12,031 nucleotides of DNA from an uncultured Actinomycetes bacterium (lineage in GTDB: Bacteria; Actinomycetota; Thermoleophilia; Miltoncostaeales; Miltoncostaeaceae), in the NCBI GenBank assembly GCA_903866425.1, contig CAIPNN010000142.1, positions 1 to 12,031 on the forward strand, given 5' to 3'. Positions 1 through 5,662 of the stretch are shown piece by piece. The translations under genes were made by a program, and so were the position numbers. The notes beneath the pieces were generated by a model that saw only the letters and a program-made list of their open reading frames with translations, did not search any database and was not told the DNA's origin. Within the stretch, counting starts at the first letter, position 1, and each line of letters begins with the position of its first letter.

Positions 1-1758
1 GAGCTCGCCGTCGCGGATGCGCTTGCCCATGCTCTCCGACCGCGAGTCGACCTCGCAGCGAATACCGTCGCCGCGCAGCGTGGCCCGCACCTCGTCGGCG
101 TACGGCGCGTGCCGGTCGCTCACGGGGATCACGCGCACCTGCTCGGGCGCCAGCCAGAACGGCAGGTCGCCGCCGGTGTCCTCGAGCACGATGCCGATGA
201 AGCGCTCAAGCGACCCGGTGATTGCGCGGTGAATGATGACCGGGCGCTCCTCGGTGTCTTCCGCCGAGGTGTACGACAGGCCGAAGCGCTCGGGCATGTA
301 GAAGTCGAGCTGGCAGGTACCGAGCTGCCACGAGCGGCCCATCGTGTCGGTCACCTGGATGTCGATCTTGGGGCCGTAGAAGGCACCGTCGCCCTCCTTG
401 ATGCCGTACTCGCGGTCGCCCAGGGCGAGGCGCAGCGCTTCTTCGGCGCGATCCCACATGTCCTGCGTGCCAGTGGCCTTCTCGGGGCGCGTGCTCAGGT
501 ACATGCGCACGTCCTCGAACCCGAAGCGGGCATAGAAGCGCTCGGTGAGGTCGAGGATGGACCGCACCTCGCTCTGCACCTGGTCGATGCGGCAGAACAC
601 GTGGGCGTCGTCCTGCGTGAACGCGCGCACGCGGAACAGGCCATGCAGCACACCCGACAGCTCGTGACGGTGCACATGGCCGAACTCGGCAAGGCGCAGC
701 GGCAGCTCGCGGTACGAACGGCGGGTGGATCGGAACACGAGACAGGCGCCGGGGCAGTTCATGGGCTTCACCGCAAAGCCCTGCCCATCCACCTCGGTGA
801 AGTACATGTTGTCGGCGTAGTTGTCGTAGTGGCCGCTCTGGTGCCACAACTCGTCGCTCAACATCGTGGGGGTGCGGATCTCGTCGTACCCCATGGCCTC
901 GAGCTCGGTGCGCAGCGCCGACTGGATCTCGTTGACCACCACCATGCCCTTGGGCAGGAAGAACGGGAACCCGGGGCCGGCCTCGTCGAAGTAGAAGATG
1001 CCCAGATCGCGTCCCACCCTGCGGTGGTCGCGGGCCTTGGCGGCCTCGATGCGCTCGAGGTACTCGTCGAGTTCCGTCTGTGACGGAAATGACGTGGCGT
1101 ACACGCGGGTGAGCATGGGGTTCTTCTCGCTGCCGCGCCAGTACGCGCCGGCGACCGACAGCAACTTGACCTTGCCGATGTTGCCCGTGTGGTGCACGTG
1201 CGGGCCGCGGCACAGATCGATGAAGTCGCGCTCCTGGTAGAGCGACACGTCGGCCTCGCCCTGGCGGCCGAGTTCCTCCACCTGGTCAACCTTGTAGGGC
1301 TGCCCGCGCTCGGCGAAGAAGGTGGCGGCGTCGGGGATGCTCATGACGCTGCGCTCAAATGGCGCCTTGGCCTTGGCAATGCGGTTGATCTCGGCCTCGA
1401 TGGCCGGGAAGTCGTCCTCGGTGATGGGCGCGTCGAGCTCGAAGTCGTAATAGAAGCCGTCTTCGATGGGCGGCCCGAACCCGAAACGTGTGCCGGGGAA
1501 CAGGCTCATGACGGCCTCGGCCATCACGTGCGCGGCCGAGTGGCGCATCACGTACAGGTGGTCGTCACCGCTCTTGCCCGTGACGATGGCGATCTGCTCG
1601 CCGTCGGCGAGCGGCCGGGCGAGGTCGCGCATCTCATCGCCCACACGAATGGCAAGAGCGGCCTTTGCGAGCCCGGGGCCAATGGCCGCCGCGGCATCGT
1701 GGCCGGTCGCGCCGTCGGGCAATTCGAGCTGGTTTCCATCCGGAAGGATCACGTGCAT
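1..1758 (-). CDS. thrS: Threonyl-tRNA synthetase, C-terminus cut by window edge
   Basis: Class II aminoacyl-tRNA synthetase that charges tRNA-Thr with threonine in the cytoplasm. I translated the minus strand by hand to 586 uninterrupted residues. An N-terminal TGS-like domain (about 1-60, MHVILPDG) comes first. The editing domain follows with its zinc motif HSAAH (73-77) and the CRGPH motif (C183, H187). The catalytic core has motif 2 (HRHE near 363, RVRAFTQDDAH to 386) and motif 3 (HRAITGSLERF from 510). The catalytic zinc ligands C335, H386 and H510 match the E. coli trio almost residue for residue. The anticodon-binding domain begins near 540 and runs off the edge at SMGKRIRDGEL. About 50-60 residues are missing compared with the usual 640-690. 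The ATG at 1756-1758 is chosen because the TGS domain starts at once. It has no Shine-Dalgarno, and a possible -10 (minus TAGCAT, 1770-1775) predicts only a five-base leader. It is divergent from the next gene. Confidence 0.97.
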   Translation of the reverse strand, partial: MHVILPDGNQLELPDGATGHDAAAAIGPGLAKAALAIRVGDEMRDLARPLADGEQIAIVTGKSGDDHLYVMRHSAAHVMAEAVMSLFPGTRFGFGPPIEDGFYYDFELDAPITEDDFPAIEAEINRIAKAKAPFERSVMSIPDAATFFAERGQPYKVDQVEELGRQGEADVSLYQERDFIDLCRGPHVHHTGNIGKVKLLSVAGAYWRGSEKNPMLTRVYATSFPSQTELDEYLERIEAAKARDHRRVGRDLGIFYFDEAGPGFPFFLPKGMVVVNEIQSALRTELEAMGYDEIRTPTMLSDELWHQSGHYDNYADNMYFTEVDGQGFAVKPMNCPGACLVFRSTRRSYRELPLRLAEFGHVHRHELSGVLHGLFRVRAFTQDDAHVFCRIDQVQSEVRSILDLTERFYARFGFEDVRMYLSTRPEKATGTQDMWDRAEEALRLALGDREYGIKEGDGAFYGPKIDIQVTDTMGRSWQLGTCQLDFYMPERFGLSYTSAEDTEERPVIIHRAITGSLERFIGIVLEDTGGDLPFWLAPEQVRVIPVSDRHAPYADEVRATLRGDGIRCEVDSRSESMGKRIRDGEL

Positions 1759-1764
1759 GACGGC

Positions 1765-1785
1765 GGGGGATGCTAGTCATCCCCC
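1765..1785. promoter_or_regulatory. Perfect palindrome between divergent thrS and membrane-protein genes
   Basis: Eight-base arms GGGGGATG (1765-1772) and CATCCCCC (1778-1785) are perfect inverted repeats around the 5-base centre CTAGT. The palindrome fills most of the 29-bp space between the two divergent start codons (1758 and 1788). Its centre contains two overlapping TANNNT-like -10 candidates on opposite strands: plus TAGTCA (1774-1779, imperfect) and minus TAGCAT (1770-1775). It may therefore be a symmetric divergent promoter, a repressor operator, or a hairpin at the 5' end of either transcript. I see no convincing -35 on either side. The repeat is seen directly; its role is inferred. 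Confidence 0.5.
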
Positions 1786-1787
1786 TT

Positions 1788-2270
1788 ATGATCCGTTGGC
1801 TTCTCTGCGGAAGTTCCCCGACCCCCGTCCTGCGCCGCGTGGCGCCCGTGATCGTCGTGACGCTGGCAATGGCGATCTTCGGCACCGTGTTGGTGACGCT
1901 CACACCCAGCATCGGCGGCCCCGGCTGGTTCAAGGGCATGTACGTGCTGTTCGTGGTGGTTGCGCTCAAGCTGCCGCTGCTCGCGGTGCTGTGGTGGCTC
2001 ATCGCCCGCAACCCTGAGTGGCCCGGCACCCTTCCCAAGTGGACCACCCACGAGCAGGCCGAAATCCTCGCCTACCTCGAGAACGAGGCGCGGCGGGTGC
2101 GCCACCTGCCGGATGCCATCGAACGCCTCGAATATCTCTCGCAGGAGGCCTGGCACGTGGCCGATCGGCTCGAGGGCGATGCCAAGGTGGATGCCCTCAC
2201 CGTTGCCCTGCGCGTTGACCTCATCGCCTCGAGCGCCCGGCGTGAGCGCAGCGAGCACGACAGCCGCTAG
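1788..2270 (+). CDS. Two-helix membrane protein with soluble helical tail, unknown function
   Basis: 160 residues from the ATG at 1788; I do not recognise a family. Two hydrophobic segments lie at about residues 18-40 (VAPVIVVTLAMAIFGTVLV) and 50-75 (MYVLFVVVALKLPLLAVLWW). They are followed by a charged, probably cytoplasmic helical tail of about 80 residues with two amphipathic stretches (EILAYLENEARRV, IERLEYLSQEAWHV). An in-frame ATG at 1770 would add MLVIPL, but it leaves only 11 bp to the thrS start and would lie upstream of the transcription start predicted from the TAGTCA box. I therefore prefer 1788; neither has a well-spaced Shine-Dalgarno. Base composition and GC3 match the neighbours. 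The stop overlaps the stop of the convergent VIT-family gene by 4 bp. The gene is real on coding bias and membrane topology; function is unknown. Confidence 0.75.
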   Translation: MIRWLLCGSSPTPVLRRVAPVIVVTLAMAIFGTVLVTLTPSIGGPGWFKGMYVLFVVVALKLPLLAVLWWLIARNPEWPGTLPKWTTHEQAEILAYLENEARRVRHLPDAIERLEYLSQEAWHVADRLEGDAKVDALTVALRVDLIASSARRERSEHDSR

Positions 2271-2971
2271 ACCGCCTGCCCCACCAGAAGTCCGATGGCC
2301 GATGTGACGGCCATGGCAGCCACTCCCCACATCACCACGCGCGCCGATGCCCGCAGCACGGGCGCCTTGCCAAGTCGCGCGCCCACCGCGCCGAGGATGA
2401 TCAGCCCGATGATGGTGGTGATGACGATGCCCCAGATGCGCGCGGCGTTCGAGATACCGGGCAGGCACACGATGATGGGAATCGCCGCACCGATTGCAAA
2501 TGAGATGGCCGATGCGACGGCCGCCTGCACCGGGCGGGCAAGGGCGTTCTGGTCGAGCCCCAGTTCGTCGCGGGCATGCACGGCAAGCCGGTCGCCCTTC
2601 GACAGTTCCTCGGCCACCTCACGTGCCAGCGCCGGCGTCAGGCCCTTGCCCTCGTAGATTCCGGCCAGCTCGTCGAGCTCGCCCTCGGGGTCGTCCTCCA
2701 GTTCCTGCGCCTCGCGTGCCAGATCGGCCCGCTCGGCGTCGCGCTGCGAAGACACCGACACGTATTCACCCGACGCCATCGACATGGCACCAGCAGCGAG
2801 GCCCGCGATGCCCGCGGTGAGCACTGCAGCCTGCGAACCACCGGCGGCGGCAACGCCCAGCACCAGGCTGGCAGTGGAAAGCAGGCCGTCGTTGGCCCCC
2901 AGCACGGCGGCCCGCAGCCAGCCGGTGCGGTCGGTCACATGCTCTTCGCGATGAATGGGCAGGCGTGCCAT
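2267..2971 (-). CDS. VIT1/CCC1-family iron/manganese transporter
   Basis: 234-residue integral membrane protein of the VIT1/CCC1 (DUF125) family, which moves Fe2+ or Mn2+ out of the cytoplasm. TM1 carries the family signature GANDGLLSTASLVLGV (25-40, with the conserved Asp28). TM2 and the following region read AGAMSMASGEYVSVSSQRD (60-78), containing the Met and Glu residues typical of the transport path. A cytoplasmic acidic helical insert follows (about 78-135, ELEDDPEGELDELAGIYEGKGL), corresponding to the metal-binding domain of plant VIT1. Three more TM helices lie at about 148-170, 177-200 and 208-231. Length is normal. Upstream on the minus strand, TACCCT (2981-2986) is a plausible -10 that gives a leader of about 3 bases. 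The proximal AAACGTTT palindrome falls where its -35 would be, so this promoter may be controlled by a LacI-type protein. Metal specificity cannot be read from sequence. Confidence 0.93.
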   Translation of the reverse strand: MARLPIHREEHVTDRTGWLRAAVLGANDGLLSTASLVLGVAAAGGSQAAVLTAGIAGLAAGAMSMASGEYVSVSSQRDAERADLAREAQELEDDPEGELDELAGIYEGKGLTPALAREVAEELSKGDRLAVHARDELGLDQNALARPVQAAVASAISFAIGAAIPIIVCLPGISNAARIWGIVITTIIGLIILGAVGARLGKAPVLRASARVVMWGVAAMAVTSAIGLLVGQAV

Positions 2972-2980
2972 GTGCCTCTG

Positions 2981-2986
2981 AGGGTA
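2981..2986 (-). promoter_or_regulatory. Candidate -10 box of the VIT transporter gene
   Basis: Minus-strand TACCCT ends nine bases before the ATG at 2971, predicting a start of transcription only about 3 bases upstream of the codon. The -35 position (about 3004-3009) coincides with the proximal AAACGTTT palindrome and is not a good TTGACA match. The call rests on the same TANNNT spacing seen at several other genes in the window. Confidence 0.4.
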
Positions 2987-3000
2987 GGGGTCGGAGTGAC

Positions 3001-3008
3001 AAACGTTT
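3001..3008. promoter_or_regulatory. LacI-type operator half pair, proximal copy (AAACGTTT)
   Basis: AAACGTTT is an 8-bp perfect palindrome with the central CpG typical of LacI/GalR-family operators. It lies 30 bp upstream of the VIT transporter ATG, over the expected -35 of that gene, where a bound repressor would block transcription. Its centre is 28 bp from the second, longer copy. No LacI-family gene is present in the window. Confidence 0.5.
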
Positions 3009-3026
3009 AGAGAATGAGGGCCGCTT

Positions 3027-3038
3027 GTAAACGTTTAC
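3027..3038. promoter_or_regulatory. LacI-type operator, distal copy (GTAAACGTTTAC)
   Basis: A 12-bp perfect palindrome, GTAAACGTTTAC, in the TGTAAACGTTTAC style of LacI/GalR-family sites that control sugar genes. It lies between the VIT gene (minus) and the structured leader/GH63 gene (plus). From the plus-strand transcription start predicted at 3095 it is centred near -62. A sugar-responsive regulator would fit the GH63 gene; the position next to the VIT promoter fits regulation of that gene equally well. Confidence 0.6.
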
Positions 3039-3055
3039 TGACACATAACGCAGTA

Positions 3056-3073
3056 CCGACCCTCGGGGGTCGG
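3056..3073. repeat. GC-rich inverted repeat with CCCCCGA/TCGGGGG repeats
   Basis: CCGACCC (3056-3062) and GGGTCGG (3067-3073) form a perfect 7-bp stem with loop TCGG. It overlaps two tandem TCGGGGG heptamers (3063-3069 and 3070-3076). The same motif, with one extra G, recurs in the two hairpin loops at 3158-3165 and 3184-3191, making four copies in about 130 bp. The repeat occupies the -35 region of the promoter-like box at 3080-3088. No T-run follows on either strand, so it is not an obvious terminator. It could be a protein site or an RNA-RNA interaction element. Confidence 0.45.
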
Positions 3074-3079
3074 GGGTCG

Positions 3080-3088
3080 TGTTACCTT
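3080..3088 (+). promoter_or_regulatory. Candidate extended -10 promoter for the structured leader
   Basis: TGTTACCTT reads as an extended -10 (TGn + TACCTT at 3083-3088). Six bases later comes A3095, the predicted transcription start, which is also the A of an ATG CAC TGA mini-ORF (3095-3103, Met-His-stop). The six-base spacing equals that at the leaderless genes in this window. No -35 match is visible; the position is filled by the GC-rich inverted repeat, which an extended -10 could tolerate. Confidence 0.4.
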
Positions 3089-3139
3089 CATTTCATGCAC
3101 TGAGCACCCCACAAGGGCTCAGGCGCATGGCGGGTACGT

Positions 3140-3211
3140 GCGGTGGATGCTTCAAGCTCGGGGGGGCTTGATCGTGCAGGGACTCGGGGGGGTCCCAGCG
3201 CCATCCACCGC
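3140..3211 (-). ncRNA. 6C-like RNA core: two hairpins with identical six-C loops
   Basis: On the minus strand a perfect 10-bp helix (GCGGTGGATG with CATCCACCGC) encloses two consecutive hairpins. The first is GGGAC-CCCCCCGA-GTCCC (3196-3179) and the second CAAGC-CCCCCCGA-GCTTG (3170-3153). The stems differ in sequence but the 8-base loops are identical, each with six or more C, which is the defining feature of the actinobacterial 6C RNA. In mycobacteria and Streptomyces that RNA is a small RNA whose C-rich loops pair with G-rich mRNA sites. I see no minus-strand promoter box within about 100 bp upstream and no T-run downstream. The minus orientation therefore rests only on the C-rich loops, while the plus strand has a promoter-like and a terminator-like signal. 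A covariance-model search would settle family and strand. Confidence 0.45.
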
Positions 3212-3233
3212 CGACCGCCTCCCTTCGGGGAGA

Positions 3234-3273
3234 GTGGAGCCGGGCGAGAAATCGCCCGGCCACCCGCCTTTTT
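3234..3273 (+). terminator. Terminator-like hairpin just before the GH63 start
   Basis: A 12-bp stem with GAAA loop (GTGG + CCGGGCGA / TCGCCCGG + CCAC, with a two-base AG bulge) is followed by CCGCC and then TTTTT (3269-3273). It ends 15 bases before the GH63 ATG. The five bases between stem and T-run are longer than in a classical intrinsic terminator, so efficiency is uncertain. The position suggests attenuation of the GH63 gene or the 3' end of a small RNA. Confidence 0.4.
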
Positions 3274-3288
3274 GGGCATGCTCACGTC

Positions 3289-4539
3289 ATGCACGCGGTA
3301 CGCACACGGGTACGACGGGGCGCAACCGCGCTGCTCGGCGCCAACTGGCGCGAGGGGATCGGCCGCAATGGCACGCCCTACGGGTACACGTGCCCCGACG
3401 GTGAGAAGTACCCGTACCAGTGGTTCTGGGACTCCCTCATGCACGCCCTCGCATGGAACGAGGTCGATCCACTGCGTGCCGCACAGGAAGTGCGGTCCCT
3501 CGCCGCCGCGCAGCGCGACGACGGGCTGATCGGCCACACCATCTTCTGGGACGCGCCGGTGCGCCTGGCCCGGGCCGGCTTCTACAACGTGGCCCGTCGG
3601 CGCGACCTCACCACCTCAACCATCCAGCCCCCCTTTCTCGGGTGGGTGTGGGCCGAGATTGCGGAGCGGCTGGGCGACGAGGCGTTCGTGGCCGAGGGCC
3701 TTGAGGCCATCCCCCGGTACCACGCGTGGATCGAGCGAGAGCGCGTGGACGACACGGGGCTTGCCTGGGTCATCCTGCCCGACGAAACCGGTTGCGATGC
3801 CTCGCCGGTGTTCGACGCGCCCCTCGGGTGGAAGGCCCATGGAGGCCCCGGGTTCGCGGTGCTGGTGAACGAGGTGCGCAGGCGCGGGTTCTCATTTGCC
3901 CGCACACGCGCCGACGGGGGATTCAACGTGGCGTGCCCCCTGGTGAATGCATCGTGGGCGCTCGGGCATCTGGGGCTCGCTGCCCTGGGCCATCCCGGTG
4001 CCCGCGACCGCGCCCGCGAGATCACTCAGGCGATGGTCGCCTTCCTGTGGGACGACGACGCGGGGATCTTCCGCACCACGCTGCCCGACGGCACGCACCT
4101 GCCGTGCGACGTGTGGCAGGGCATCGCGCCCATCGCGCTGCCCGACCTGCCCGATGAGATCGCGCAGCGCCTGCTCGATGAGTGGATCCTCAGCGCAGAC
4201 CGTTTTGATCCACCCCACCCGGTGCCATCGGTGAGCCTGTCCGACCCGCTATTCATGCGCGGCGACGGACGCGTGGTGCCGCAGTACTGGCGCGGCCCGT
4301 CCTGGCCCTTCACTCCCCCATTCGTGGTACCCGGCCTGCTGCGCCTTGGCAGGCATGCCGAGGCGGCCATGCTGGTGGCGCGCATCGAGGAGCGTCTCGA
4401 TGCGCAGGGCTTTCGCGAATACAACGACCCGATTGACGGCACGGGCATGGGCGCACATGCGTTCAGCTGCCAGGCCGTGGTGCTGGCCCTGACGGCGTGG
4501 TTGGACCGCCCGCCTATCCCGTCGCGGGATGGCGCCTGA
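3289..4539 (+). CDS. GH63 mannosylglycerate/glucosylglycerate hydrolase-like glycosidase
   Basis: 416 residues without signal peptide, so probably cytoplasmic. It resembles the GH63 alpha-glycosidases that release sugar from the compatible solutes mannosylglycerate or glucosylglycerate; the (alpha/alpha)6-barrel trehalase-like family is the wider group. Diagnostic stretches are YPYQWFWDSLMHALAW (41-56), DETGCDASPVFD (165-176, D170 as likely general acid), QYWRGPSWP (332-340) and REYNDPIDGTGMGAHAFS (376-393, E377 as likely base). Length fits the bacterial hydrolases. The ATG is the only sensible start, since the domain begins soon after it. It has no Shine-Dalgarno and follows 15 bases after the terminator-like T-run, so expression may depend on the leader. 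Its 3' end overlaps the convergent GH3 gene by 26 bp. Exact substrate is inferred; glucosylglycerol or another glucoside is possible. Confidence 0.85.
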   Translation: MHAVRTRVRRGATALLGANWREGIGRNGTPYGYTCPDGEKYPYQWFWDSLMHALAWNEVDPLRAAQEVRSLAAAQRDDGLIGHTIFWDAPVRLARAGFYNVARRRDLTTSTIQPPFLGWVWAEIAERLGDEAFVAEGLEAIPRYHAWIERERVDDTGLAWVILPDETGCDASPVFDAPLGWKAHGGPGFAVLVNEVRRRGFSFARTRADGGFNVACPLVNASWALGHLGLAALGHPGARDRAREITQAMVAFLWDDDAGIFRTTLPDGTHLPCDVWQGIAPIALPDLPDEIAQRLLDEWILSADRFDPPHPVPSVSLSDPLFMRGDGRVVPQYWRGPSWPFTPPFVVPGLLRLGRHAEAAMLVARIEERLDAQGFREYNDPIDGTGMGAHAFSCQAVVLALTAWLDRPPIPSRDGA

Positions 4540-5569
4540 GCGCGAGCACGCGGTTGAGTGAGGCCTGCGCGTCGGTGCGGGAGACAGCCCCCGACGCAAT
4601 GGCCGACGCCACCGCTGCCTGGGCCTGACGTGCCGAGGCCTCAGTGCCAGTGACCAGCACCAGATCAATCCCCGCCGCAGCAGCACGCCGGGATGCGCCG
4701 CGCACACCACCCCATGGCTTGAGCGCGACCGCATCAATCGCATCGGCCACGGTGACGCCCTTGAAGCCGAGCGTGCCGCGCAGCAGATCAACCACCACCG
4801 CCTTCGACAAAAGCGCCGGCTGCGGGGCGAGCGCCGGGTAAATGGCCGACGACACCAGCATCATCGGCACCCGTGCGCCGATGGCCTGACGAAACGGTGC
4901 CAGCTGCGACATCAGCTGTGACCGCGTGGCGGTTATGCGCACCGGGGCGTTGTCGGTATTGACGCGGGCGAACCCGAACCCCGGGAAGTGCTTGGCAGCC
5001 GCGGCGGCCCCACCCGCTGCGAGCCCCTGTGCGAATGCCGTGCAGTCGGCACCGGCCTTCGCCGGGGTTGCACCGAACGCCCGCTGATCGCGCGCGATAT
5101 CGCGGCCCCTCACGGCGATATCGCACACCGGCGCCAGATCGGCATTGATCCCAAGGGCAACGAGCCCCTTCCCCGTGGCCGCACCCTGCGCGCGGATCTG
5201 CGCCGGTGTCATGGTGGCGCCCATACGCGCCGCGCTCATGCTGGGCGGCACGCTGGCCACGCGCTTCACCAGACCGCCCTCCTGATCGGTCATCACCAGA
5301 ATGGGCGCGTCAACGGCAGCGGGCCGCGGAATGGCCTGCAGGCTCCTGGTGAGGCGCGACAGCGCAGCGGGCGAGGCCGTATTGCGGCCGAACAGGATGA
5401 CCGCACCCACCTCACCACGCTGAATGGCGGCGCGCATTGAGGCGCTCACCGTGGTGCCATCAACAGGCCACGCAATGCGCTGGCCGGCCAACTGTGCGTC
5501 GGTCGGCGCGCCCATGGCCATCGATGGCACGAGCGCGAGTACCGCGAAGGCGATCAGGCGTCGGTTCAT
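4514..5569 (-). CDS. Secreted GH3 beta-N-acetylhexosaminidase-like protein (NagZ-like)
   Basis: 351 residues with a signal peptide (MNRRLIAFAVLALVPSMAMG-A), so exported, without a lipobox. The GH3 N-terminal barrel is recognisable: GAVILFGRN (55-63), DQEGGLVKRV (95-104), KHFPGFG (193-199), and the nucleophile region GVTVADAIDAVAL (271-283, D276). NagZ enzymes cleave N-acetylglucosamine from muropeptide fragments. Two His-containing motifs are altered: the DSH loop after KHFPG, which supplies the general acid in NagZ, reads NTDNAP (204-209), and the usual HVxYPxxD reads SAIYPALAP. The protein may be a divergent enzyme with another acid/base, or a non-catalytic relative. A minus-strand TAGCGT lies exactly six bases before the ATG, predicting leaderless mRNA and fixing the start. 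It is divergent from the S1 protease. Confidence 0.88.
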   Translation of the reverse strand: MNRRLIAFAVLALVPSMAMGAPTDAQLAGQRIAWPVDGTTVSASMRAAIQRGEVGAVILFGRNTASPAALSRLTRSLQAIPRPAAVDAPILVMTDQEGGLVKRVASVPPSMSAARMGATMTPAQIRAQGAATGKGLVALGINADLAPVCDIAVRGRDIARDQRAFGATPAKAGADCTAFAQGLAAGGAAAAAKHFPGFGFARVNTDNAPVRITATRSQLMSQLAPFRQAIGARVPMMLVSSAIYPALAPQPALLSKAVVVDLLRGTLGFKGVTVADAIDAVALKPWGGVRGASRRAAAAGIDLVLVTGTEASARQAQAAVASAIASGAVSRTDAQASLNRVLALRRHPATG

Positions 5570-5575
5570 GCGGTG

Positions 5576-5581
5576 ACGCTA
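5576..5581 (-). promoter_or_regulatory. -10 box giving leaderless mRNA for the GH3 gene
   Basis: Minus-strand TAGCGT followed by the six bases CACCGC and then the ATG at 5569. Transcription would begin on the A of the start codon, and no Shine-Dalgarno is present. No clear -35. Confidence 0.5.
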
Positions 5582-5598
5582 TCGCCCACCCGCAGACG

Positions 5599-5627
5599 TT
5601 GCCGCAAACCCGGTGTGCCGGTACCGT
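5599..5627 (+). promoter_or_regulatory. Promoter of the S1 protease gene
   Basis: TTGCCG (5599-5604) and TACCGT (5622-5627) are separated by 17 bases, a canonical vegetative spacing. Six bases later is A5634 as likely start of transcription, giving a 29-base leader that contains AGGA (5652-5655) seven bases before the ATG at 5663. This is the best -35/-10 pair in the window. Confidence 0.55.
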
Positions 5628-5662
5628 GGCCGTATTCCGCGCCCCCTGATCAGGACGTCACG

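Larger units (their letters stand above)
3095..3273 (+). ncRNA. Structured leader or small RNA upstream of the GH63 gene
   Basis: If transcribed rightward from A3095, this stretch folds almost end to end. H1: CTGAGC (3100-3105) pairs with GCTCAG (3117-3122), overlapping the Met-His-stop mini-ORF. P1: GCGGTGGATG (3140-3149) pairs perfectly with CATCCACCGC (3202-3211) and encloses two hairpins with identical TCGGGGGG loops. H4: CTCCC-TTCG-GGGAG (3219-3232), a very stable UUCG tetraloop. H5: GTGG-CCGGGCGA-GAAA-TCGCCCGG-CCAC (3234-3263, AG bulge), with a GNRA-type loop, then TTTTT at 3269-3273. The two special tetraloops, the T-run and the promoter-like box favour this strand. It could be an attenuator in the GH63 leader or a separate RNA of about 180 nt. 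The C-rich loops expected of 6C RNA would be on the opposite strand (see the 6C-like entry), so orientation is unresolved. Confidence 0.42.

Noticed and set aside
109..1213. Long open frames on both strands over thrS (for example 109-1083 plus, 206-1213 minus)
   Set aside because: They lie in other frames of a full, motif-verified threonyl-tRNA synthetase and are Arg/Ala/His-rich, typical of frame shadows in GC-rich DNA.
1773..2468. 231-codon minus frame over the two-helix membrane protein
   Set aside because: His/Gly/Arg-rich shadow. The plus frame has clear TM segments, and this frame overlaps most of one real gene and part of another.
2998..3040. Fur/IdeR/MntR-type metal box controlling the VIT gene
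   Set aside because: The palindromes are CpG-centred AAACGTTT and do not match the iron or manganese boxes I know. LacI-type is the closer match.
2766..3044. Minus frame starting in the operator region upstream of VIT
   Set aside because: It overlaps VIT in another frame and its start lies inside the regulatory palindromes.
3100..3273. tRNA or known metabolite riboswitch in the leader
   Set aside because: There is no cloverleaf, T-loop GTTCRANNC or CCA end, and I see no conserved core of a riboswitch class that I know. The two-hairpin six-C loop pattern fits 6C RNA better.
3088..3537. 149-codon minus frame through the structured intergenic region and GH63 5' end
   Set aside because: No start signals; the region is explained by RNA structure and by the GH63 gene. 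The composition is not protein-like.
5573..5662. Upstream extension of the S1 protease start
   Set aside because: It would put 30 non-signal residues before the signal peptide and begins upstream of the promoter, inside the divergent promoter of the GH3 gene.
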